Part shown: positions 1-5,878 of the stretch, piece after piece
How positions within the stretch are numbered: position 1 is the first letter of the stretch
Layout: every line of letters starts with the position of its first letter
Assembly (NCBI GenBank): GCA_027080445.1
Contig: JALWRY010000181.1
Location: forward strand, 1 to 6,836
Length of the DNA: 6,836 nt
Reading direction: 5' to 3'
DNA from: Thiohalobacter sp.
Lineage (GTDB): Bacteria > Pseudomonadota > Gammaproteobacteria > DSM-19610
The notes under the pieces: model-generated
Told to the model about the DNA's origin: nothing
The model's database searches: none
Seen by the model: only the letters and a program-made list of their open reading frames with translations
Translations under genes and position numbers: made by a program

Positions 1-116
1 TAGTTGGCCTTCGCCCACTGATGCTGGAGTGAGAGAATATCCTCGTTGAGACCGGCAAAGGCCGGGGTGGCGATGGTCAGAAACACCCCGAGCAGGGTCA
101 GACATTTGATATTCAT
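1..116 (-). CDS. Secreted protein of unknown function, N-terminal part only
   Basis: The first 38 codons of a gene that continues past the left edge are present. The start is a short N-region (MNIKC), a hydrophobic stretch (LTLLGVFLTIATP) and an AFA-G type signal peptidase I site near residue 21, so the mature protein should be periplasmic or exported. The visible mature part (residues 22-38, GLNEDILSLQHQWAKAN) is helical and charged. It is reminiscent of N-termini of periplasmic tetratricopeptide-repeat proteins, but too little is visible to assign a family. A GAGG ribosome binding site lies about 9 bases before the ATG. The start is only 14 bases after the stop of the upstream diiron enzyme gene, so this is most likely the fourth gene of the hemolysin/ligase/diiron operon. 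Existence of the gene is well supported; its function is not known. Confidence 0.7.
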   Translation of the reverse strand, partial: MNIKCLTLLGVFLTIATPAFAGLNEDILSLQHQWAKAN

Positions 117-130
117 GGTTGCATGCCTCG

Positions 131-787
131 TTACGTGTCAAGTGGAAGACTGCGAAACACATCGCCGTACAAGCGGTACATCATGTTCGCCATGTGGATA
201 ATGGCCTGCTGGTCGTCCGGTTTGTCGATACGATCCATCAGGGATTCAAAAAACTTCATGTGGCTGATATCCAGGGCGCCGTGGGAGCTCAGGTAACTGA
301 ATGCCTCCTTCGGGAGCGCCAGTGAAGCCTGGATGGCGGTCGCTGCATGGGTCGCCAGCTGGATCGAGGTGCCTTCGAGCACCAGTACCATGCCGAAAAA
401 ACCGACCGGGTTGCCGCGCTGGATGGTGTCCCAGGCATAGGCCACCATCAGTTCGGTTTCGGGGTTGGGTTGACGGAGACGGTATATTTCCGGGTCACCG
501 CCACAGGTAGCGAGATCGTTCAGAATCCAGGCTTCGTGCCCGATTTCTTCTTCAATGTATTCAGCTACGGCGGCGCGCAGCCATTCCTTGTCGGCATCAA
601 GGCGGCTGCCGCAGGCCATCAGCAAGGGTACCGTGTGTCTGACGTGGTGGTAGGCTTCGCCGAGGAAGGCCATGTAGGCTTCAAGCGGGATGTCGCCACG
701 GGCGCCGCGTTCCAGCGCCTCGATTTGCAGAAAGCGGGCGCGTTCTGTTTGTGTTTGTGCCTGCAGGCGGGCATAGAATCCGCTCAT
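131..787 (-). CDS. Heme-oxygenase-like diiron oxidase/oxygenase (HDO, TenA/PqqC-like fold)
   Basis: This is a 218-residue all-helical protein of the iron-containing redox enzyme group, often mislabelled as a TenA family regulator. Likely iron ligands can be read directly: E81 and H84 (EEEIGHEAW), E138 (VLEGTS), then H169, D173 and H176 (HGALDISH). The HxxxDxxH pattern and the roughly 57-residue step from the first to the second Glu match, as I recall them, the ligand layout of characterised HDO enzymes such as UndA and CADD. I therefore infer an O2-dependent two-iron oxidase acting on a small amine- or acid-bearing substrate. E44 and H51 on an early helix may contribute to the pocket. It lacks the thiaminase-type Cys that would suggest TenA. 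The start codon overlaps the ligase stop (ATGA at 784-787), implying translational coupling and a shared pathway. The family is confident; substrate and reaction are unknown. Confidence 0.85.
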   Translation of the reverse strand: MSGFYARLQAQTQTERARFLQIEALERGARGDIPLEAYMAFLGEAYHHVRHTVPLLMACGSRLDADKEWLRAAVAEYIEEEIGHEAWILNDLATCGGDPEIYRLRQPNPETELMVAYAWDTIQRGNPVGFFGMVLVLEGTSIQLATHAATAIQASLALPKEAFSYLSSHGALDISHMKFFESLMDRIDKPDDQQAIIHMANMMYRLYGDVFRSLPLDT

Positions 788-2259
788 GCGCTGTCTTCCA
801 TAAGATGTTGCGTGGGTGTGATATAACGCTGCGCAATGGCGTCACGCAGCATCGCGCCAGCCGCTGTGAGTTCGCCGCGTTCGTGACTGAAAGGCGAGGG
901 TGCGGCGATATACCGGTTGATGCGGGCATAGTCGGGCAGCCCGGCATTGATCGCCTCAAGCACTGCTGATAGCCGGGTGGGGGTGTGAACCGTGGTGGCA
1001 ACGAGCACCGCAACAATGTCACCGGCTTCATCACCGAACACGGCCGCCTGGGCAATGTCCGGGTGCGCCAGCAGTTCCGACTCGATCCACTCCGGCGAGA
1101 TATTGCGGCCATAGCCGGTGATAATCCGGTTACGGTGGCGGCCGGTAACATAGAGATAGCCTTCATCATCGAGATAACCGAGATCGCCGGTATCCAGTTC
1201 CTGGGTGTCCTCGAAGTCTTTACCGTTCAGGTAGCCGTCCGCGGTCGTGCCGCTCACGTAGATCCGCTGTTCGGCGTCCACGCGAACCCGGCTGTGCGGC
1301 AGCGGTTTACCCACCGAGCCGGGACGGTTGTTTGCCGGAGAATTGACCGCGACGACCGAGCAGGCTTCGGACAGGCCATAACCCTGGAAGACGGGTAATC
1401 CCAGTTCGGCCGCAGCATCCAGCAGGCGGGTGCCGGCAGGTGCGCCGCCGACGGCAATAAAACGGAAGCTGTCGGGCAGTTGTTGCTGTTGTCCGAGTGC
1501 GACAAGTAATTTAAGCAGGTTCGGGGGGACGATCAGGGTGGTGGGGCGGTAGTGGTTCAATGCGCGGGCAAACCGTGCTGCATCGACGCGGCTTGAACCG
1601 TGGATGCCGAGTTCTTCGGCCCCCGGCACAATGATTTCCGCGCCGGCGAGGATCGGTGTATAAACCGAGCCGATGTTTTCCAGCAGTATCGACAAGGGCA
1701 GCACCACCAGTGCGCGGTCATCCGCGCAGGCTTCGGAGACTTCGGCAAGCGAGCCGGCCACCTGCTGAATCGCGGGCAAGCCCAGTCGTACACCACGCGG
1801 CGTACCGGTTGTGCCCGAGGTGTAGGTCAGCTTGGCGCTTGTGATGTTGTGCGGAACACCACGCTGTCGGTAGAGAAATAACTGGCTGCAGGCCTTGCCG
1901 GCGATGTCGATTTCAATTTCGCCACCGATTTCCGCCAGCTCGGCAACCCGTTGTGGGTTGTCGGTAATGATCGTGTCGATCTGCGCATCCCGAATGGTGT
2001 GACGCAATTGTGCGGTACTGAAAAAGGTGGGCAGGGGGACGTGGGTGACACCGGTCGCCATGGCGGCAAGATCGGTCACGATCCAGGCGGGGGAGTTTTC
2101 CATGTGCACGCCGACTGTCCTGACCCAGTTCAGTGAGGCTGTCATTGCCAGGGTGGCCTGATACAACTGCTTCCAGCTCAGCCGGCCCTGGCCGCTGATG
2201 GCTGTCTTCTCCGCCTGGCGCGAAGCGTGGCGTTCAAGCGCGTGGAGAATCGTTTTCAT
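784..2259 (-). CDS. AMP-dependent synthetase/ligase (acyl- or aryl-adenylating enzyme)
   Basis: This 491-residue member of the ANL superfamily would activate a carboxylic acid as its acyl-adenylate and pass it to CoA or another acceptor. Motifs in order are the phosphate loop at about 145-159 (TYTSGTTGTPRGVRL), the A5 motif GYGLSEA at 293-299, the A7 TGD at 357-359, and the hinge region GRHRNRI at 373-379. At 462-472 the A10 region reads GELTAAGAMLR, so the Lys usually found after Gly (consensus TxxGK) is Ala468. The phosphate-loop Lys is also replaced, by Arg155. Loss of the A10 Lys could weaken adenylation or mark a subfamily with different chemistry. There is no carrier-protein domain and no signal peptide, so it should be cytosolic. 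It overlaps both neighbours by ATGA (784-787 and 2256-2259). Product and substrate are not predictable from sequence; a fatty or aryl acid is plausible. Confidence 0.9.
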   Translation of the reverse strand: MKTILHALERHASRQAEKTAISGQGRLSWKQLYQATLAMTASLNWVRTVGVHMENSPAWIVTDLAAMATGVTHVPLPTFFSTAQLRHTIRDAQIDTIITDNPQRVAELAEIGGEIEIDIAGKACSQLFLYRQRGVPHNITSAKLTYTSGTTGTPRGVRLGLPAIQQVAGSLAEVSEACADDRALVVLPLSILLENIGSVYTPILAGAEIIVPGAEELGIHGSSRVDAARFARALNHYRPTTLIVPPNLLKLLVALGQQQQLPDSFRFIAVGGAPAGTRLLDAAAELGLPVFQGYGLSEACSVVAVNSPANNRPGSVGKPLPHSRVRVDAEQRIYVSGTTADGYLNGKDFEDTQELDTGDLGYLDDEGYLYVTGRHRNRIITGYGRNISPEWIESELLAHPDIAQAAVFGDEAGDIVAVLVATTVHTPTRLSAVLEAINAGLPDYARINRYIAAPSPFSHERGELTAAGAMLRDAIAQRYITPTQHLMEDSA

Positions 2260-2972
2260 ATCACGCCGCAGGCCAGGCGGTTGGTCATGACAGCGCCGGC
2301 AGTGTAGGCCTGTTTCAGAATACGGCGTAACGCCGGGTGCGTTTCCACCAGCCGGGAGAAGGCGTGGAAACCGAGCTGGATGTCGCCGCTGAAGACAGCG
2401 GGATTATGCCGGTAATACGAGCCCCAGTCCTGTGCCAGTTTGTCCGGCAGGCATTCGGCGCGGGCATCGGCGAGCCGGGTCAATGGCAGTCCCATGCGCG
2501 AGAAGGCATTCTTCAGGCGTGGCACGGCGGTAAACACCACGCGGGAGAATCCGGCGCCGGCCAGCAGGGCCGTCACCGCGCCGATCAGCCAGCGCGCCTG
2601 GCCGGCGTCGGCCGGTGCCAGATTGCCCACTTCAACAACCTGGTGACGCGGAACGCCCAGCTGCGTTTCGATGGGTTGATCAAGGTAGTGTTCCGAGAAC
2701 AGCGCCTGTTCACCCGCCTGACGGATACCGGCAATGGCGGCATAGCTGCCATCCGGCCGGGTGATGCACAGCAGTGTCGGATAGAAGCGCTCCAGCCTGG
2801 CGCCATAGGCCTGTTCGAAGATACGCTGGACAAATGCCTCGGCGTCGGCCCGTTGCGGGTTGTCGCGATCGACCAGCGTCAGTTCCAGGGGCATGGCCTC
2901 AGCCTCCGACTGTATCGATTGTGGTACGGATTCATCAGGAATTACAATAAGTTGTTCAGGTGATGCAGCCAT
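2256..2972 (-). CDS. Thermostable hemolysin family protein (GNAT-like fold)
   Basis: This 238-residue protein matches the family named after Vibrio parahaemolyticus delta-VPH thermostable hemolysin. Family-like blocks are RFYPTLLCI (62-70), AAIAGIR (78-84), ALFSEHYLDQPIE (90-102), VVEVGNLAP (112-120), RWLIGAVTALL (127-137), VVFTAVPRLKNAFSRMGLP (145-163) and DWGSYYRHNPAVFSGDI (182-198). There is no signal peptide and no transmembrane segment, which fits poorly with a secreted toxin. The block order (return on GIR, then an E-V-G-N-L-A strand, then a helix and VVFTA strand) resembles N-acyltransferases of the GNAT/acyl-homoserine-lactone synthase fold, so an acyl-transfer role is my inference. 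It is the first gene of the operon. A GGGGGAAG ribosome binding site precedes the ATG. The first 30 residues are low in conservation, and M27 (MPLELTLVDRD) is a possible alternative start. Family assignment is strong; the hemolysin label should not be taken as function. Confidence 0.85.
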   Translation of the reverse strand: MAASPEQLIVIPDESVPQSIQSEAEAMPLELTLVDRDNPQRADAEAFVQRIFEQAYGARLERFYPTLLCITRPDGSYAAIAGIRQAGEQALFSEHYLDQPIETQLGVPRHQVVEVGNLAPADAGQARWLIGAVTALLAGAGFSRVVFTAVPRLKNAFSRMGLPLTRLADARAECLPDKLAQDWGSYYRHNPAVFSGDIQLGFHAFSRLVETHPALRRILKQAYTAGAVMTNRLACGVI

Positions 2973-2991
2973 TCCGGCTTCCCCCTTGCGG

Positions 2992-3021
2992 TTGACTTGC
3001 CAACAAGGATAGTGAGCTAAA
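2992..3021 (+). promoter_or_regulatory. Candidate sigma-70 promoter for the cupredoxin/radical SAM operon
   Basis: TTGACT at 2992-2997 is a strong -35 match. An 18-base spacer later lies GCTAAA (3016-3021), preceded by TG at 3013-3014 (TGn extended -10). The predicted transcript starts near 3028, giving a leader of about 100 bases. The -10 itself is only a 3 of 6 match. I could not find a convincing minus-strand promoter for the hemolysin operon in the same 157-base gap (2973-3129), although it must lie there or inside the flanking gene. Confidence 0.4.
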
Positions 3022-3094
3022 CTTAAGAGAACCTTATGGATAGCTGTCTGGAACCAATGCCAGGGTGCAGTGTCGCAGTGGAAACAGGGGCGGC

Positions 3095-3110
3095 GTGAGG
3101 GTTACCTCAC
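3095..3110. repeat. Inverted repeat in the leader of the cupredoxin gene
   Basis: GTGAGG (3095-3100) and CCTCAC (3105-3110) are perfect inverted arms around GTTA. The element ends 19 bases before the cupredoxin ATG and just before the GGAGG ribosome binding site (3120-3124). It could be a protein operator or an RNA hairpin affecting initiation. The symmetry is certain; a function is not. Confidence 0.4.
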
Positions 3111-3129
3111 TATGTGATCGGAGGACGGC

Positions 3130-3552
3130 ATGAAAAGACACTTTTTTGCTCGCAAGGGCTTTCCCCCACGGATCCTCCTGATGATGCTGTTTCTGTTAGT
3201 GATCTTCCCGGTTTATACAGCCTATAGCGCCGATCCCGGCGGTTCGGCCATCACGATCAAACTGGGCGACTACCGCTTTTCACCGGACAGCATCCAGGTT
3301 GTTGCCGGTGTTCCGGTTCGGCTGGTGTTGGTGAATACCGATCGTATTACCCCGCATAACTTTACATTGAAGAACCGTACGGGCGCACTGGACGTGGATG
3401 TGGATGTTTCCGCCGGTAAAACCCGCGAGGTCGAATTCATTCCCCGGGTGCCGGGCACCTACAGCTTTTTTTGTAACAGGAAGTTACCCTTCATGAAAAG
3501 CCATCGTGATCGCGGTATGCACGGTACGTTTGAAGTCGTTCCGGCAGAGTAG
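3130..3552 (+). CDS. Secreted cupredoxin (type 1 copper protein)
   Basis: This 140-residue exported protein has a Lys/Arg-rich N-terminus, a hydrophobic core at about 14-31 (PRILLMMLFLLVIFPVYT) and a likely cleavage after AYSA (31-34). The mature part is a single cupredoxin domain of about 105 residues. Probable type 1 copper ligands are H76 (TPHNF), C115 (YSFFCN), H125 (KSHRDRG) and M130 (GMHGTFEV). The Cys-to-His spacing is 10 residues, longer than in azurin or plastocyanin, giving an extended ligand loop rich in Lys and Arg (NRKLPFMKSHRDRG). It should carry single electrons or bind copper in the periplasm. GGAGG 5 bases before the ATG supports the start. It precedes the radical SAM gene by only 9 bases, so the two are probably co-transcribed. 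Its redox partner is unknown. Confidence 0.85.
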   Translation: MKRHFFARKGFPPRILLMMLFLLVIFPVYTAYSADPGGSAITIKLGDYRFSPDSIQVVAGVPVRLVLVNTDRITPHNFTLKNRTGALDVDVDVSAGKTREVEFIPRVPGTYSFFCNRKLPFMKSHRDRGMHGTFEVVPAE

Positions 3553-3561
3553 GCACCCGTA

Positions 3562-5034
3562 ATGCGCGTCATGCTGGTCTCGGCCAACCGCGAACAAATC
3601 CCGGATCCTATTTTTCCGCTGGGGATGGCCTATATTGCAGCGACAGTCCGCCAGCGCGGATATACGCTGCATATCGTCGATCTGTGTTTTGAATCACAGC
3701 CGCTGGATGCCTTGTGGCGTCACATCAAATCGTTCCAGCCGGATGTCATCGGGCTTTCCCTGCGTAATGTGGATAATGCCGCCTACCCGCTAACCGTGGA
3801 CTACCTCGGGGGGCACCGCGAGCTTATTGAAACGATACGTGCGGTAAGTGACGCTGTTGTCGTGCTCGGTGGGTCGGGATTCTCGATTCTTCCCGAGGCG
3901 TACATGGAAGCCCTGGGTGGTGACTGGGGGATCCGCGGTGAAGGTGAACAGGCGTTCGTGCAGTTGCTGGATGCCCTGGAGCAGCGATATGACCCGGGTG
4001 CTATCGCTTCCGTGGTTTCCGCGCCGGGCAGACCGGTATACGCGCAGGATGTCACCATACAGCCACACCCCGTTGTACAGCGCTGGGACACCGGTTTGCG
4101 CCCGGCGCGTGACCTGTTCGATTATCCCCGTTACATCCGCCGCGGCGGCATGGGCAATATCCAGACCAAACGGGGTTGCGTGTTCAAGTGCAACTACTGC
4201 ACCTATCCGCTGCTGGAAGGCAACCGTTTTCGCAGCCGCAGTGCCGAAGATGTGGTGGATGAACTCGAAAGCCTGATGAGCGACTACGGGCCACACCCGG
4301 TATTTTTTGTCGATTCCATTCTCAACTTCCCGCGTGGACACGTTGAGGCGATCTGTGAGGAGATTCTCAAACGTCATCTCAAGGTCCGCTGGAGTTGTTA
4401 TGCCACACCGGTCAAACTCGACCGTAACCAGGCGCAGTTGATGGCGCGCGCCGGCTGTGACGGTATCGAGCTGGGCACGGATGCCGTGGATGACGACCAA
4501 CTGAAACGGCTGGGTAAATCCTTCAATGCCGGCATTGCCGAGCGCGCCAACCGTTTCTGTATGGAAGCAGGGCTCAAGGTCTGTCAGACCCTGATTTTTG
4601 GCGCGCCGGGTGAGACACCGCAGAGTATTCGCGCAAGCTGTGAGGCGTTAAAACGCATGCGGCCGACCGCGGTGGTGGCGATGACCGGTGTCCGCCTGTA
4701 CCCGGGCACACCGCTGACGGAATCCCTGATCGAACAGGGGAGTATCCGTCGTAGTGATGTCGGTCTGTTGCCCACCTTTTACATTGACCCGGCTGTCGAG
4801 GATTTTTTACCGGGCTACCTGCAACAGCAGGCGCTGGAGGCCGGTAACTGGGTATTGCCGGGGCTTGCCGCCCCCATCCTGCCACACAACCAGCGTTTGT
4901 TACGTCGCCTGGGTATTTCAGGGCCATTGTGGCGCCTGTTGCATAAACCCTGGATGAAAATCCTGAACCGCTCCCGGTTCCGTCAGCCGAGTACCAGCTG
5001 GGGTGTCCCTAACGCGAAGCGCAAAGTGGTGTGA
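3562..5034 (+). CDS. B12-binding domain radical SAM enzyme
   Basis: This is a 490-residue cytosolic enzyme of the cobalamin-dependent radical SAM class. Residues 1-175 form a Rossmann-like B12-binding domain: PIFPLGMAYIAATVRQRGY (16-34), DVIGLSLRNVDNAAYP (61-76), VVVLGGSGFS (99-108) and GIRGEGEQAF (123-132). No DxHxxG motif is seen, as in many members that bind B12 base-off without a lower His ligand. The radical SAM core follows, with the iron-sulfur motif C206-x3-C210-x2-C213 (RGCVFKCNYC), then FFVDSILN (248-255), GIELGTDA (301-308) and GAPGET (347-352). A basic C-terminal tail of about 60 residues (430-490) carries no recognised motif. Relatives methylate, cyclise or rearrange unactivated carbons in lipids, tetrapyrroles or natural products; the substrate here is unknown. 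The ATG has only a weak ribosome binding site, and translation may be coupled to the cupredoxin gene just upstream. Confidence 0.88.
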   Translation: MRVMLVSANREQIPDPIFPLGMAYIAATVRQRGYTLHIVDLCFESQPLDALWRHIKSFQPDVIGLSLRNVDNAAYPLTVDYLGGHRELIETIRAVSDAVVVLGGSGFSILPEAYMEALGGDWGIRGEGEQAFVQLLDALEQRYDPGAIASVVSAPGRPVYAQDVTIQPHPVVQRWDTGLRPARDLFDYPRYIRRGGMGNIQTKRGCVFKCNYCTYPLLEGNRFRSRSAEDVVDELESLMSDYGPHPVFFVDSILNFPRGHVEAICEEILKRHLKVRWSCYATPVKLDRNQAQLMARAGCDGIELGTDAVDDDQLKRLGKSFNAGIAERANRFCMEAGLKVCQTLIFGAPGETPQSIRASCEALKRMRPTAVVAMTGVRLYPGTPLTESLIEQGSIRRSDVGLLPTFYIDPAVEDFLPGYLQQQALEAGNWVLPGLAAPILPHNQRLLRRLGISGPLWRLLHKPWMKILNRSRFRQPSTSWGVPNAKRKVV

Positions 5035-5045
5035 GCCTGCACCGG

Positions 5046-5061
5046 TGATGTCCGGGCATCA
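5046..5061. terminator. Small hairpin between convergent genes (weak terminator candidate)
   Basis: TGATG (5046-5050) pairs with CATCA (5057-5061) around a 6-base loop. It lies in the 24-base gap between the radical SAM stop and the MerR stop, and overlaps the latter. There is no T-tract on either side, so intrinsic termination would be weak; it could serve both strands. Confidence 0.25.
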
Positions 5062-5478
5062 GGCATCCTTGTCGTCTATGCGTTCGATAATCGGGCAGCC
5101 GGCCGCGCTGCCCCGGCACAGGTTCAGGAGTAACTGCAGTTCATTGCCCAGTGTCGTGAGTTCGGCCAGGCGTGCCTGTGTTTCTTTCAGCTTCTGTGCG
5201 GTAAGTTGTCTGACCTCGTCCCGTGCATGCTGGGGGTCTTCGCGCATCCTGAGCAGGTCACGAATCTCGGCGAGGCTGAAGTTCATTTTCTGGGCGCGCT
5301 GGATGAATCTCAGGCGCGAGATATCGCTATTGTCATACTGGCGGATACCACTTGCCGTACGGGCAATTCTTGGCAGTACACCGCTCTTTTCGTAGTAGCG
5401 CAGGGTATCCGCACTCAGGCCGAGCAGTTCAGTGACATCGCCAATCCGGTAGCACGGATGTGTTGTGCTTGTGCTCAT
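5059..5478 (-). CDS. MerR family heavy-metal-type transcriptional regulator
   Basis: This 139-residue regulator has an N-terminal winged helix-turn-helix (YRIGDVTELLGLSADTLRYYE, about 10-30, then a wing through RQYD, 46-49). A second basic segment (RLRFIQRAQKMNFSLAEIRDLLRMRE) is followed by a dimerisation helix at about 82-120 and a metal-loop-like tail with C121 and C128 (LCRGSAAGCPIIERI). The C-x6-C tail matches metal sensors such as CadR, ZntR or CueR. The Cys that divalent-metal sensors carry at the start of the dimer helix is missing (QHARDEV around residues 83-89). This leaves a two-Cys site, more like Cu(I)/Ag(I) sensors, but the ligand is not certain. I chose MSTSTTH at 5478 because it has a GAGG ribosome binding site and the HTH starts right after. 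A longer in-frame reading to 5760 runs through the thioredoxin gene and is not real. It lies 10 bases downstream of the thioredoxin gene, in one operon. Confidence 0.87.
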   Translation of the reverse strand: MSTSTTHPCYRIGDVTELLGLSADTLRYYEKSGVLPRIARTASGIRQYDNSDISRLRFIQRAQKMNFSLAEIRDLLRMREDPQHARDEVRQLTAQKLKETQARLAELTTLGNELQLLLNLCRGSAAGCPIIERIDDKDA

Positions 5479-5488
5479 AAAATGAACC

Positions 5489-5773
5489 TCATGCCTGTGG
5501 CTTGTTACCCTTCGGGTATAAGCGGAGTTCAAGTTCGGCGCGCAATCTTTTCCTGGAAGGCAGGCCGGTAAACACCAGTTCCCCGTCGATGGCGATGGCC
5601 GGGGTCGACAGGACACCGAGGTCGACAGCATGATCCAGTTCCTCCAGAACATTGACCTCTCGCCACTGCAAGGCATCGCCACCCAGCTCGGTAGCGAGCG
5701 CGCGCAACTGTGCTCTGGCCTTTCCGCAAAGGCGACAACCGGGGGAGGCAAATACTTCAACGGTGAGAGTCAT
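5489..5773 (-). CDS. Thioredoxin/glutaredoxin-like small redox protein
   Basis: This 94-residue single-domain thioredoxin-fold protein has the first strand TVEVFAS (4-10), the redox motif C13-RL-C16 (PGCRLCGKA), a helix to about residue 30, a second strand WREVNVLEE (37-45), and the cis-Pro motif STPAIAIDGE (66-75, Pro68). It ends in a charged helix. There is no signal peptide, so it should act in the cytosol, exchanging disulfides or handling thiol-bound metal. I chose the ATG at 5773 because GGAAG lies 7 bases upstream and the fold starts at residue 4. A longer reading to 5824 would begin inside the promoter. It is the first gene of a two-gene operon with the MerR regulator and is placed directly behind a MerR-type promoter, so induction by a metal or thiol stress is likely. 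The exact substrate is unknown. Confidence 0.85.
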   Translation of the reverse strand: MTLTVEVFASPGCRLCGKARAQLRALATELGGDALQWREVNVLEELDHAVDLGVLSTPAIAIDGELVFTGLPSRKRLRAELELRLYPKGNKPQA

Positions 5774-5793
5774 ATTGCATCTTCCATTACTAC

Positions 5794-5824
5794 AACATAC
5801 TACATGGAGCCAACTCCAGGTCAA
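5794..5824 (-). promoter_or_regulatory. MerR-type promoter/operator for the thioredoxin-MerR operon
   Basis: Read on the minus strand, TTGACC (5824-5819) is followed after exactly 19 bases by TATGTT (5799-5794). The over-long spacer holds the dyad TGGAG-TTGG-CTCCA immediately after the -35, the geometry of mer-type promoters that need MerR twisting to fire. The transcript would start near 5787, with a leader of about 14 bases before the thioredoxin ATG. The likely regulator is the MerR protein encoded in the same operon, making this autoregulated. Confidence 0.8.
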
Positions 5825-5855
5825 ATGGTCAGTCTACCGAGGTTTACGGGTAGTA

Positions 5856-5869
5856 TTGACCTGAATCAA
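5856..5869. promoter_or_regulatory. FNR/Anr-like box
   Basis: TTGAC-CTGA-ATCAA matches 9 of 10 positions of the FNR/Anr consensus TTGAT-N4-ATCAA. It lies in the divergent intergenic region between the thioredoxin operon and the Cys-rich secreted protein. Its centre (5862.5) is about 51 bases upstream of the start predicted for the plus-strand promoter and about 75 from the minus-strand one, neither being the classic -41.5. A site by chance is possible. Confidence 0.4.
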
Positions 5870-5878
5870 TTGCATACA

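Noticed and set aside
347..826. Open frame of 159 codons on the plus strand over the diiron enzyme gene
   Set aside because: It is antisense to a gene with intact iron-ligand motifs and shows no family features.
2337..2963. Open frame of 208 codons on the plus strand across the hemolysin gene
   Set aside because: It mirrors the minus-strand hemolysin family gene, and the translation resembles no protein family.
3018..3040. Possible MerR-type dyad in the hemolysin/cupredoxin gap (CTTAAG and nearby TAAGGT on the minus strand)
   Set aside because: No -35/-10 pair with 19-20 base spacing surrounds it and the symmetry is short.
3790..4500. Long open frame (236 codons) on the minus strand opposite the radical SAM gene
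   Set aside because: It is antisense to a gene with complete family motifs, has no recognisable domain and no ribosome binding site; it reflects codon bias of the real gene.
5059..5760. Longer 233-residue version of the MerR regulator
   Set aside because: The extra N-terminal 94 residues run through the thioredoxin gene in another frame and have no domain; MerR proteins start just before the HTH, at 5478.
5770..5787. Five-codon upstream frame (MEDAI) overlapping the thioredoxin ATG by ATGA
   Set aside because: It would start at or near the predicted transcript start with no ribosome binding site; too short to support without conservation data.
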